The position numbers were made by a program, and so were the translations under genes. The notes under the pieces are model-generated. The model saw only the letters and a program-made list of their open reading frames with translations, searched no databases and had not been told where the DNA came from. 64,000 nucleotides of DNA from Streptomyces sp. WAC08241 (GTDB lineage Bacteria; Actinomycetota; Actinomycetes; Streptomycetales; Streptomycetaceae): positions 6,293,001 to 6,357,000 of the forward strand of contig CP042279.1 of NCBI GenBank assembly GCA_007858575.1. The letters run 5' to 3'. Below, in pieces: positions 20,399 to 29,307 of this stretch (the first letter of the stretch is position 1; each line of letters opens with the position of its first letter).

Positions 20399-21648
20399 CA
20401 GAGCAGGTCCGGGTCCACCGCCTCCGCCATCGCCCGGCAGCCCGCGTCGTTCGGTGGAGGCCGTCGCCCGAGTCGTACGCCGGGAGGAAGCGGTCCGGGT
20501 CGGCCGGGTCGGCCAGTACGCGGTCGAAGTCGACCACCGCGTCGTACGCGCCCGAGGTGCGGACCCAGTGGTTGAAGGCGTCCCGCACGGCCTCGTTGGC
20601 CGGGGTGCCGTAGCGGGAGCCCTTGACGGGGTGAGGGTCGCGCCGACGACCCGCAGGCCCCGGGCGCGGGCCTCGCGGATCAGGGCGAGGTGCCCTGCGG
20701 CGAGCCGCTCGGCGGAGGTTCCGGGGCGGCCGCGGCGGGGGAGCCGGGCTCGCGGAACCCGATGTCGTTGATGCCTCCAGGAGGACGACGGTCCGGACGC
20801 CCCGCTCGGTGAGCACGTCCTTCCGGAAGCGGGCGAGGGCCTTCTCGCCGGCCCAGGAGCTGTCGCGCAGGACCCGGTTGCCGCTGATGCCGTGGTTGAG
20901 GACGGCGCGGGGCCGGCCGGCGGCGGCGAGGCGTTCGGCGAGCTCGTCCGGGTAGCGGCCGTCCGCGCCGGGCGTGGAGCCGTCGCCGTCGGTGAGGGAG
21001 TCCCCGAAGGCGACGACGCCGTCGCGGCGCTCGGCCTCCCGGCCGCCGGAGACCTCGACGCCCGAGAGGAGGTACCAGGAGCCGCTCGTCTCCCGGAAGG
21101 CCTCCCCGGACGCGTCGGCACGGTGGTCGCCGGCGGCGCGGTACGCGGTGGCCGAGGCGACGCGGTGGAAGGTGACGGGGCCGGTGGCCTCCGCCAGGTG
21201 GAGGGTGACGGCCAGCGCGTCGAAGGCCTCGACGGGGAACCGCGCGGCGTCGCTGAGGAGGGTGCCGCCGGCCGGGACCGTCGCGGACTCCCGGCCGCCG
21301 AAGCGCAGGTGCCGCACGGAGCCGGGCTCGACCGCGCCGCCCCGGGCCGCCCGCGCGACGGTCGCGCCGGCGATCCGCAGCGGGCGGAGCCGTAACGGTT
21401 CGTCAGCTCGATCCGGGTCCGGTCGCCGCCCGCGGTGACCCGGACGACCTGGCGGACCGTGTGGTCCTCGAAGCCCCGCGGCGACCAGTTGGGCGCGAAG
21501 GGCGCGGACGGCGCCTGCGGGGAGGCGGCCCAGGCGCCGCGCCACGCGGGGTCCTGCCGCCCGGTGGCGACGGCGGACGGGGTCGAGGCGAGGGCGAGCG
21601 CGGCGAGCAGGGCCGTGGCGGTGCGGCGGAGGGGTGCGGGGTTCCCAT
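20399..21648 (-). CDS. Secreted SGNH/GDSL hydrolase (three to four frameshifts)
   Basis: Extracellular esterase or lipase-like enzyme. ATG at 21648; after an early shift the signal peptide reads RRTATALLAALALASTPSAV, then GRQDPAWRGAWAASPQAPS. A jelly-roll-like N-terminal part (LRFGGRESATVPAGGTLLSD) precedes the SGNH domain: block I VVAFGDSLTDGDGSTPG (Ser), block II LNHGISGNRVL (Gly), block III GINDIGF reached after a missing G near 20777, and block V near the C-terminus, DGLHPNDAGC (Asp-x-x-His), after another shift near 20450. This order and roughly 410 aa fit Streptomyces SGNH proteins. Downstream is the shared terminator with mfd. Confidence 0.88.
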
Positions 21649-21674
21649 GCCCCGATGATCGCCCGCCCGTGCGC

Positions 21675-22326
21675 CTATGTCCCTCCTTCCGGCTCCTTCC
21701 CGGAGTGCCGCTCGGTGAAGAGCAGGCCGGTGAGGGAGCGGAAGTACTCCTCCGGGGCCCGGCCGCCCAGCGCGTCCGTCACGTTGCGGGTGAGGAGCAG
21801 CGTCGCGAAGCCGTGGGCGAGGGACCAGGCCGCGATGCCGGCCTCGCGCGCGTCGGGCACGGCGTCCAGGCCCGCGACGCCCGCGCGGAGTTCGGCGGAG
21901 GCGCGTTCCCGGGCGGCGCGCAGGTCCGGGTCGTCGGCGCGCAGCAGCTCCGGCTGGAACATGACCTGGAAGTGGGCGGGTGCTCCACCGCGAACCGCAC
22001 GTACCGCACGCCCCGTTCGCGCAGCTCGGGGCGCCGGCCAGGGCCCCGGCGAGCAGGTCGTACCCCTGGGCGGCGACGGCGGTCAGGAGGCCGGTGCGGT
22101 CCTTGAAGTGGTGGGCGGGCGCGGCGTGCGAGACGCCCGCGCGGCGGGCGAGGTCCCGCAGGCTCAGCGCCCCGGGGCCCTCGGCGGCGATGACGTCGAG
22201 GGCGGCGGCGAGGACGGCCTGCCGCAGGCCGCCGTGGTGGTAGGTGCTCCTGCCCGCGCCCGCGCCTGTGCCTGCGTCTGCCCCCGTGCCCGCGCCCGTG
22301 CTCTCGTGTGCGCTCCTGCTCGTCAT
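21675..22326 (-). CDS. TetR-family regulator (two frameshifts)
   Basis: ATG at 22326 opens a Gly/Ala-rich lead then STYHHGGLRQAVLAAALDV and the HTH GALSLRDLARRAGVSHAAPA, HHFKDRTGLLTAVAAQGYD. After shifts near 22035 and 21980 the ligand/dimer domain reads FQVMFQPELLRADDPDLRAA, AAWSLAHGFATLLLTRNVTD and RSLTGLLFTERHSGK. The HTH and YHHG...F.. layout matches the TetR subgroup with a WHG-type C-terminal domain. It is divergent from the SalK-like gene, and two 15-bp palindromes lie between them, so autoregulation and control of that neighbour are likely. Confidence 0.9.
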
Positions 22327-22346
22327 GGCAGCAGCCTATCCCTCAT

Positions 22347-22361
22347 CTAGTCATTGACAAG
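22347..22361. promoter_or_regulatory. TetR-type operator 1 (CTAGTCA-T-TGACAAG)
   Basis: A 15-bp palindrome matching the second site except for one base in the left arm. It is 21 bp upstream of the TetR start codon and probably covers its promoter. Confidence 0.7.
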
Positions 22362-22381
22362 TTCGGAGGGCGGGGCGCAAT

Positions 22382-22396
22382 CTTGTCAGTGACAAG
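22382..22396. promoter_or_regulatory. TetR-type operator 2 (CTTGTCA-G-TGACAAG)
   Basis: A perfect 15-bp palindrome, 14 bp upstream of the GTG start of the divergent gene. Its centre is 35 bp from the centre of the other site. The paired spacing and the shared TGACAAG half-site make binding by the adjacent TetR protein likely. Confidence 0.78.
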
Positions 22397-22409
22397 ACGT
22401 GGAGCGGCC

Positions 22410-23348
22410 GTGAGGGAGAAGACCGTGGAAGCCGGACGCGTACGCCGGATGTGGCACCTGCTCGAACCCCTGCACGCCCTGCTCTACTACGCCCCCGAGG
22501 CCTTCGACGAGGCCGCCGCCCTCGGGTACGGCACCGCCGAGCGCTGGCCCTCCTACTTCGCCTGGCGGGCCGCGCCCCTCGGCACCGCCGGACCGGTCCG
22601 GGTGGCCTCCGCCTTCTACAGCTTCAGCCCGGACATGGTGGCCCGGTACGTGCCCGGCGCCCGGCCGACTGCCGCCGACCCCGCCGCCCCGGCGATCGCC
22701 GGCCCCGCCGATGCGCTCGCCCCTCCGCCCGCCATCGACCCCGCCGACGTGCTCGCCGCCCGGCTCCGGGCCGTCGACCGCGCCTACCGGGCCGTCCTCG
22801 GCGAAGAGGCGGTCGCGGGCCCGGCCTGGCGGAGGCCGCCGCGCTCGCCCGCCGGGCGGCGGAGGCGGCCGGGACCGCCGGCTGTCCGCTCGCCGCCGCC
22901 AACGCCGAACTCCCTTGGCCCGGGGCCCCGCACCTCGTCCTCTGGCAGGCCGCGACGATCCTGCGCGAGCACCGGGGCGACGGGCACGTCGCCGCCCTCC
23001 TGGCCGCCGGGCTCGATCCGGTCGAGGCGCTCGTCTCCTTCGCGGCGGTCGGCGCCGCGCCCGCACCCGTCTTCGCGAGCCGGGCTGGTCCGCCGCCGCG
23101 TGGTCCGCCGCCCGGGAACGGCTCGCCGCCCGGGGGCTCGTGGACGCGGACGGCACGGCCACCGAGGCCGGCGGGCCCTGCGCGCCGGGGTCGAGCGGCG
23201 GACGGACGAACTGGCCGCCGACCCCTGGGCCGCCCTCGGTCCCGAGGGCGCCGACCACCTCGCCGACCTTCTCGGCGGACCCTGGCTCGCCGCGATCGGC
23301 TCCGGCCTGCTGCCCGCCGAGAACACCCTCGGCATCGGCAAGGTGTGA
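22410..23348 (+). CDS. SalK-like helix-turn-helix protein of about 310 aa (frameshifted)
   Basis: GTG at 22410 after GGAGCGGCC gives VREKTVEAGRVRRMWHLLEP and LHALLYYAPEAFDEAAALGY. Visible features are SYFAWRAAPLGTAGPVRVAS, AFYSFSPDMVARYVP, and, after shifts near 22825, 23080 and 23180, WQAATILREHRGDGHVAALL, DPVEALVSFAAVGA, ERLAARGLVDADGTATEAG (winged-helix-like) and WLAAIGSGLLPAENTLGIGK. This matches the Streptomyces family usually named SalK or HTH_67, a poorly characterised protein with a C-terminal winged helix. It is divergent from the TetR gene with operators immediately upstream. Function is unknown. Confidence 0.75.
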   Translation: MREKTVEAGRVRRMWHLLEPLHALLYYAPEAFDEAAALGYGTAERWPSYFAWRAAPLGTAGPVRVASAFYSFSPDMVARYVPGARPTAADPAAPAIAGPADALAPPPAIDPADVLAARLRAVDRAYRAVLGEEAVAGPAWRRPPRSPAGRRRRPGPPAVRSPPPTPNSLGPGPRTSSSGRPRRSCASTGATGTSPPSWPPGSIRSRRSSPSRRSAPRPHPSSRAGLVRRRVVRRPGTARRPGARGRGRHGHRGRRALRAGVERRTDELAADPWAALGPEGADHLADLLGGPWLAAIGSGLLPAENTLGIGKV

Positions 23349-23396
23349 CACGGAAGTACGAAAATCGTGCTGCTGTCCGCCCTAGGATGGGCAGGG

Positions 23397-24064
23397 TGTC
23401 GACGTACCGAAGGACCTCGCCGCCCCGGCGCTTGTCGCCGCCGCCCTCGCCGTCGCCGCCTGCACCCCCTCGGTCGACGGCGGTACGGGCGGGAAGAAGG
23501 CCGAGCCCGGGACGGCGCTCGCCGCCGTGGACACCCTCACCGTCAAGGGCCGCGCCCCGAAGAAGGGGTACGACCGGGACGCGTTCGGGCACGGCTGGGT
23601 GGACGTGGACCGCAACGGCTGCGGCACTCGCGACGACATCCTCAAGCGGGACCTGACCGGCGTCCGGTACACGGACGGCCACTGCAAGGTCGCCTCCGGC
23701 ACCCTCACCGACGACCCGTACACCGGCACCACCGTCGCGTACGTCCGGGGCCGCAGCAAGGTCGACATCGACCACGTCGTGGCGCTCTCCGACGCCTGGC
23801 AGAAGGGGGCGCAGCAGTGGAACGCCGAGACCCGGCGCCGCTTCGCCAACGACCCCTCAACCTCCTCGCCGTCGACGCCGCCACCAACCGCGGCAAGTCC
23901 GACGGCGACGCCGCGACCTGGCTGCCGCCGAACGGCGCGTACCGCTGCACGTACGCGGCCCGGCAGGTCGCGGTGAAGAAGAAGTACGGGGTGTGGGTGA
24001 CGGAGGGGAGCGGGACGCGATGAAGCGGGTCCTGAACGACTGCCCGCGGCAGAAGCTCCCGTAG
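23397..24064 (+). CDS. HNH-family (DUF1524/GmrSD C-like) secreted lipoprotein nuclease (frameshifted)
   Basis: GTG at 23397; after a shift near 23417 the leader reads ALVAAALAVAACTPSVDGG with lipobox VAAC. The mature part is GYDRDAFGHGWVDVDRNGCG, TRDDILKRDLTGVRYTDG, and the nuclease motif KVDIDHVVALSDAWQKGAQQ (D-x-H), then NLLAVDAATNRGKSD and ATWLPPNGAYRCTYAARQV. Shifts lie near 23855 and 24012; correcting the last gives RDAMKRVLNDCPRQKLP and TAG at 24062. The D-H...N...N-x-x-K-x-D arrangement is that of HNH domains in the GmrSD C-terminal family, common as secreted Streptomyces nucleases. Without the last correction the stop would be at 24021. Confidence 0.88.
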
Positions 24065-24178
24065 GACCTGCGGCGGAGGGCCGGTCCGGAGGGCGACCCC
24101 GGTACCGCGTCCGGCGCCCCGCACCACCCCGCGCCCGTACCGCCTGTCACCCGCGCACCGCGCAGTCGTGCGCACGCG

Positions 24179-24217
24179 CGCGTGAGGGGGCCGCTCCTGC
24201 GGCGTCCCCCTCACGCG
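24179..24217. terminator. Hairpin terminator between convergent HNH and lipoprotein genes
   Basis: CGCGTGAGGGGG and CCCCCTCACGCG form a 12-bp perfect stem around a 15-nt loop that can itself pair (CCGC/GCGG). It lies between the HNH stop at 24064 and the lipoprotein stop at 24283, and nothing else is seen in this 218-bp gap. Confidence 0.8.
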
Positions 24218-24282
24218 TCCCCTCCCATCGAGGCCGCCCCCCGGGTCCGGTCCCGATCGGCCTTTGGATCCGCCCCCCGGGC

Positions 24283-25039
24283 TCAGTCCAGGTCCGCGAT
24301 GTCCTTCGGTGCCGGGGCCTTCGCCGTGACCGGCTTTCCGTACTGGCCGAAGAGGATCGTCCCCGGCTCGTCGCCGCCCTTCGTGACGATCTTCAGGACG
24401 TACGGCGTGCCCTCCGTGGCCACGTACACGGTCCTCGTCACGCCGCCGGCGTCCGGCTCCGTCAGCGCGAGCGCCTTCCGGCCGTCGACGGTGGTCTCCC
24501 CGCCCCGGACGACGCCGCTCGCGCCCTGGTCGACGTCGCCGAGGAGCTCCTTCGTGCCGCACATCGTCACGACGTCCTTCGCGTCGGGGTCGGAGGCCGG
24601 GAACTCGACCCAACGGCCCCTGAGCGCCTTGAACATGGCGTCCCGCACCTCCGGGGACTCGCCCTCGACCTGCTCGTTCAGGGTGGTCTCGTCGAAGCGC
24701 AGGTACACCTTCTTCGGGTCGGCCCTGATCAGTTCGGTCGTGGCGGCCGGGCCCGTGGTCAGCGTGCCGGCGCACTTCCCGGCGGTGTCGAAGGAGACGT
24801 GGGCCCTCGTCCGCTCGCCCTCGGACGTCGTGTCGGCGTTCACGGTCAGGGACTTCGCCGCCGCCGTCGCCGCGAACGCCTTGTCGACGATCTGCGCCCC
24901 GGACAGCCCTGGAAGGGCCCCGCCGGCTTCGCGTCCTCCGAGGACGGACCGCAGGCGGCGGCACCGGCCGCGACGGCGGCGCACAGGAGGGCGGCGACGG
25001 CGGCACGACGGGAGCGGGAGGAGGGGAGGCGGGGCGCAT
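24283..25039 (-). CDS. Lipoprotein, LolA/LppX-like fold candidate (frameshifted leader)
   Basis: ATG at 25039 is preceded by GGAG at 8-9 nt. After a shift in the first ten codons the signal peptide reads SRSRRAAVAALLCAAVAAGA, AACGPSSEDAKP, with lipobox GAAAC. After another shift near 24912 the mature domain is SGAQIVDKAFAATAAAKSLT, VNADTTSEGERTRAHVSFD, DPKKVYLRFDETTLNEQVEG, GRWVEFPASDPDAKDVVTMC and ending APKDIADLD. The K-S-x-T-x-x-x opening followed by a DPKKVYLR-type strand fits surface lipoproteins with a LppX/LprAFG-like or LolA-like fold. The function is unknown. It is convergent with the HNH gene. Confidence 0.8.
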
Positions 25040-25291
25040 GGGGTTCATCTCCGGGAGAAGGGCGTACGGGGGCGGGGCCCCGAAGGGGCCGGTTCTGGGA
25101 ACGGCCGTGGAGGCCGTGACCGCCGTGGGGGCCGGTGCGATGGGTCAATCACAGCAGAGCTTGTGAACCGAGTCAACACGGTTCACGGGAAACGGGTCGG
25201 CTCACGCTGTGAAGGGGTGGGGTTGTTCTCCGTCGCTAGGATGGGCGTCACACGAGAGTCGCCAGCGGGCCAGCCAGGGGAGACGGGTCAG

Positions 25292-27462
25292 ATGCCGGAG
25301 AACGCAGCGGACGCGGGTGCGGCGGAAGAAGAGGACGCGAACGCTCCTGCCACCGGAACCGCCGCCGCGGGAGCCGCCACCGGAACCGCCTCCGCCCCAG
25401 GAACCGCCCCCGCCGAAGTGACCGCCGTCGGGATCGCCCGGCTCGCCGGGGTCGGCCGGGCCGCCGTCAGCAACTGGCGCCGCCGCCACGCCGGCTTCCC
25501 CAAGCCCGTCGGCGGCACGGAGACCAGCCCGTCCTTCGCCCTCGCCGAGGTCGAGGAGTGGCTCCGCGCCCAGGGCAAACTGGCCGAGGTCCCCTCAGGG
25601 AGCGCGTCTGGCAGCAGGTCGCGGGCCACCCGGCCGGCGCCGTCACCGCCCTCGTCCACGCGGGCTGCGCCCTCCTCCTCGTACGGGACCGGTCGGCGGC
25701 CTGGCCCTCCCTCGCCGCGCTCCCCGACGAGCGGCTCACGGAGGTGCTGCCGGTCGCCCTGGAGGAGACGCTGACCGAGCGCCTCGGCCCCGGGCGGGCC
25801 GTCCTCACCCCCGCCCCGGGCGCGCTCGCCGTCTCCCTGCCCCTGCTGCGCGGCGCCGCCGAACTCGCGGCCGACACCGGCGCGCGCCAGGCCTTCGAGT
25901 TCCTGCTCGGCCGTCACCTCGACGCCAACCCGCGCCAGTACACGCTCACCCCGCCCGGCCCCGCTGCCCTCATGGCGGCGCTCGCGGCCCCCGCGCCCGC
26001 CGGCGAGGGCGCCGCCCCGCCCACCGTCCTCGACCCGGCCTGCGGCACCGGCGGACTGCTCGGCGCGGTCGAGCGCCCCGGCGCCGTCCGCGGCCAGGAC
26101 GCCGACCCCGACCTCGCCGCGCTCACCGCCCTGCGCCTGGCCCTCGCGGCCGACGCCGACATCCGGGTCAGGTCCGGCGACAGCCTGCGCGCCGACGCCT
26201 TCCCGACGCTCGCCGCCGACGCCGTCCTGTGCCACCCGCCGTTCAACGAGCGCAACTGGGGCCACGACGAACTGGCCTACGACCCCCGCTGGGAGTACGG
26301 CTTCCCGGCCCGCACGGAGTCCGAACTGGCCTGGGTGCAGCACGCCCTGGCCCGCCTCCGCCCCGGCGGCACCGCCGTCCTCCTCATGCCGCCCGCCGCC
26401 GCCTCCCGCCGCTCGGGCCGCCGCATCCGCGCCGACCTGCTGCGCCGGGCGCCCTGCGCGCGGTCGTCGCCCTCCCGGCCGGCGCCGCGCCCCCGTACGG
26501 CGTCCCGCTCCACCTCTGGTGCTGCGCAAGCCCGTCCCGGGCGGCCGCCCCGCCGCCGAACTCCTCCTCGTGGACACCGCGTCCGAGCACACCGGGCCGG
26601 GCAGGGAGGGCCGCGACCGGCTCGACTGGCCGGCCGTCCACACCGCCGTCCTGGACGCCTGGACGCCGTTCGACCGGGACGGGACCTCGCCGGGACCCCG
26701 GGCGCGAGCCGCTCCGTCCCCGTGATCGAGCTCCTCGACGACGACGTCGACCTCGCGCCCGCCCGCCACCTGCCGCCCCCGGCCGCCGCCGGGGCCCGGC
26801 CCAGCTCGCCGGGGTGCGCGAGCGCCTGACGGAGACCCTCCGCCGCACCCGCGAGCTGACCCCGCCCCCGTCACCGGCCCGCCCGCCGCCGGGACCGGCC
26901 GGCCCACCACGACCGTCGGCGAACTGGCCCGCGCCGGGGCCCTGGTGTTGCGCCCGGGCGGCGCGGGCACGGCCCCGCCGCCGCCCCGGTCGCCGTCCTC
27001 ACCGACCACGACGTCCTGGCCGCCCAGCCGCCCTCGGGCACGCTGCCCGACGGCCCGCCCGAGGAACCGGTCCTGCTGGCCGCCGGGGACGTCGTCGTCC
27101 CGGTCCTCGGCGGCGGGGCGGCCGTCCGGGTCGTCGACGCCACTGCCGAGGGCGCCGCCCTCGGCCGCAACCTCCAGCTCCTGCGCCCCGACCCGGCGGC
27201 CCTCGACCCCTGGTTCCTGGCCGGTTTCCTACGGGCCACCGCCAACACCCGGCAGGCCAGCAGCTACGCCTCCACCGCGACCCGCCTCGACGTCCGCCGC
27301 CTCCAGTTGCCGCGCCTGCCCCTGGCCGAACAGCGCCGCTTCGGCGAGCGGTTCCGGGCCCTCGCCGCCTTCGAGGAGTCCCTGCGCCGGGCCTCCCGCC
27401 TCGGCGACCAGTTGGTGCAGGGCCTGTACGACGGCCTGGCGGACGGCTCCGTCGCCCCGTAG
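25292..27462 (+). CDS. Fused N-6 DNA methylase (HsdM/HsdS-like) with N-terminal HTH (several frameshifts)
   Basis: ATG at 25292 sits 9 nt after AGGGGAG; an upstream ATG at 25241 lacks this. The N-terminus is an acidic Ala-rich tail, then an excisionase-like HTH (IARLAGVGRAAVSNWRRRHA). After a shift near 25595 comes an HsdM-like helical domain and SAM motif I VLDPACGTGGLLG, QDADPDLAALTALRLALAA, and motif IV CHPPFNERNWGHDELAY, where His replaces the usual Asn/Asp. The C-terminal part has an HsdS-like half: LDVRRLQLPRLPLAEQRRFG followed by a helix. Further breaks lie near 26455, 26695, 26805, 26900 and 26985. The stop TAG is at 27460. No nuclease gene is adjacent. Confidence 0.85.
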
Positions 27463-27495
27463 GGCCCGTCCGGCGGGAGGATCAGGACCGGCGGT

Positions 27496-28482
27496 TCACA
27501 GCCAGCCGCTCTGCGCGGCCTTGAGGCCGGCCTCGAACCGGCTCGTGGCGTTGAGCCGTTCCATCAGGGCGGCCATCTGGCGGCGGACGGTACGGACCGA
27601 GATGCCGAGCCGCTTGCCGGCCGCCTCGTCCGTCAGCCCCGCCGCGAGCAGGCGCAGCAGTTCGCGCTCGTTGTCGCTGATGCCGTCCTCCCGCGGCTGC
27701 CGGTGGTCGGCGCCGAGCGGCACCGCCGTCTCCCACGTCTGGTGGAAGAGCGCCACGAAGGAGGCGACGATCCCCGGGGCCGAGGTGCACAGGGCGCCCA
27801 GCTTCGAGTTCTCCGGGTCGATCGGCACCAGGGCGGTCCGCCGGTCGAAGATCAGCATGCGCGGCGGCAGGACGGGGCTGGTCCGCACGAGACCGCCCCG
27901 TTCCGTCGTCCACTGCGCGTACGCCAGGGTGGCCGCGTCGTTGCGGGCGCTGTCCTGGTACACCGCCCTGAGGTGCACTCCGCGGTCCATCGCCGCCTCG
28001 TCCAGCGGCCGTGACGCGTCGATGCTCCGCTGGGACTGGGCCCCGCCGGGGATGATCGACAGGCACTCCTCGCTCAGCTCGTGCGTCAGCCTCCCCAGCC
28101 GGTCCTGGATCGCGTCCAGCCCGACCAGCCGTTCCGCCTGCTCCGTCTCGGTGTTCGGCCGCAGGTCCGCGTAGGCGGCGACCGCCCGGGCCACCGCCAC
28201 CTTGCTGCGGGCCAACTCCTCCTGTCGGCGCGCGAGTTCCTCCTCCTGGCGGCGGATCATCACCTCCAGGCCCAAGTCCGGGGAGATCGCGCGCAGGCCG
28301 CGCCCCGCCTCCCGCGAAGGAGCCAGCAGTCCCAGATCGACCAGCCGGTCCAGGGCCTCCCGGACGCGCGACTCGGTCATGCCCAGACCGCCCGCCAGTT
28401 CCTCCACGCCGCCGGCGGAGGACGCCAGCATCTCCCGGTAGACGAACTCCTCGTCGACGCCGAGTCCCAATGCTTCGAGCAC
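27496..28482 (-). CDS. LuxR-family regulator with TrmB-like N-terminus (intact)
   Basis: A complete 328-aa frame. The N-terminus is a TrmB-type winged helix: FVYREMLASSAGGVEELAGG, LGMTESRVREALDRLVDLG. A coiled coil follows (IRRQEEELARRQEELARSK), then an HKD/PLD-like sensor segment (MDRGVHLRAVYQDSARND, RMLIFDRRTALVPIDPENS). The LuxR HTH at the C-terminus is SDNERELLRLLAAGLTDEAA, GKRLGISVRTVRRQMAALME. This architecture is widespread in Streptomyces. It is divergent from a 57-residue secreted peptide gene at a distance of 269 bp, so regulation of, or sensing of, that peptide is an attractive inference. Its lack of frameshifts is unusual in this window. Confidence 0.93.
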   Translation of the reverse strand: MLEALGLGVDEEFVYREMLASSAGGVEELAGGLGMTESRVREALDRLVDLGLLAPSREAGRGLRAISPDLGLEVMIRRQEEELARRQEELARSKVAVARAVAAYADLRPNTETEQAERLVGLDAIQDRLGRLTHELSEECLSIIPGGAQSQRSIDASRPLDEAAMDRGVHLRAVYQDSARNDAATLAYAQWTTERGGLVRTSPVLPPRMLIFDRRTALVPIDPENSKLGALCTSAPGIVASFVALFHQTWETAVPLGADHRQPREDGISDNERELLRLLAAGLTDEAAGKRLGISVRTVRRQMAALMERLNATSRFEAGLKAAQSGWL

Positions 28483-28751
28483 TTCAACCCCCCTGGGTTA
28501 CATCACGCCCAACGAGCAGAAAGTACCTGATCACAAGGCATGTGAAGCGAGTGGGAGCGCGGTGCGTGACCTGAAGCTGCCAGGCAGCATGGGGACAGCG
28601 GTCAGGCCTTCCGACGGTGTCGGCGGGCGGGCAGGGTGGTGTTCACGAGAGGGACGGCGGGTGAAGAACCCGCTCCCCGCAAGGGGGCAGAGGCGAGGTT
28701 CCGTCCGCGCCGAGCGCCCCGTCCGCCCACGCACTCACCCGAAGGTATGTC

Positions 28752-28925
28752 ATGTCGCGCCTCACCAGCCTCCTCGCCGCCGCCGGTCTCGCCCTCCTGT
28801 TCTCCGCCGGAGCGGCGACCGCCGCCCACGCCGCGGGCGCTCCCGTCGCCGGGGACGGCGTGATCGGCTGGGACTCGGTCCGGGCCGCCGCCCCGGCCCA
28901 CCAGTCCGTCATCGGCTGGGACTGA
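28752..28925 (+). CDS. Small secreted peptide with duplicated VIGWD motif (57 aa)
   Basis: ATG at 28752, preceded by GAAGG, opens a clear signal peptide MSRLTSLLAAAGLALLFSAG, AATAAHAAG, with an AHA-type cleavage site near residue 28. The mature part of about 29 residues contains DGVIGWDSVRAA and, at the very end, SVIGWD, followed by TGA at 28923. The C-terminal pentapeptide VIGWD repeats an internal one exactly, which suggests a processed peptide. It is divergent from the TrmB-LuxR regulator and is followed after 6 bp by a small cytoplasmic gene. No family name is recognised. A signalling or precursor-peptide role is inference. Confidence 0.7.
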   Translation: MSRLTSLLAAAGLALLFSAGAATAAHAAGAPVAGDGVIGWDSVRAAAPAHQSVIGWD

Positions 28926-28931
28926 CCCGGC

Positions 28932-29200
28932 ATGCACATCGTCCTGGCCTCCTTGACCTCACGGTCCGGAGCCCCCACCGCCAGGGAGACCCTCGCCGTC
29001 GTCACCGACCTCCTCTGGGCGCACGCCGTGCCCGACGACGGCCTGGAGCACGTGCGGCCGCGCCGCTCCCACGACGGCCTCGACGTCTACCTCTTCGTCC
29101 GGGCCGACGACCGTGACCTCGCCCTGCGACAGGCGGGCTCCTGCTCGACCGGGCGGCACCCGCGATGGCGCCGCACGGCTACGAACTCCCGCCCCACTGA
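28932..29200 (+). CDS. Small conserved-looking cytoplasmic protein, about 89 aa (one frameshift)
   Basis: ATG at 28932 gives MHIVLASLTSRSGAPTARET, LAVVTDLLWAHAVPDDGLEH and SHDGLDVYLFVRADDRDLAL RQAG. After a missing base near 29130 it ends LLDRAAPAMAPHGYELPPH with TGA at 29198. There is no signal peptide or membrane segment. It begins 6 bp after the VIGWD peptide stop, so the two form a tight operon. Coupling to a secreted peptide points to processing, immunity or co-regulation, but no motif supports a specific function. Confidence 0.65.
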
Positions 29201-29307
29201 CCGCCCGCAGGTGACGACCTGCCCGCCCGCCGTCCCCTTCTCGCCCTCTTCTTCCCGCCCCCGGCCGCGTCCAGGGCACCGCCATGTCCCACACCAGGAG
29301 TACACCC

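Noticed and set aside
24182..25291. Long plus-strand frame joining the lipoprotein region to the methyltransferase
   Set aside because: The upstream part is antisense to a lipoprotein with a clear lipobox. The methyltransferase has a good RBS and ATG at 25292.
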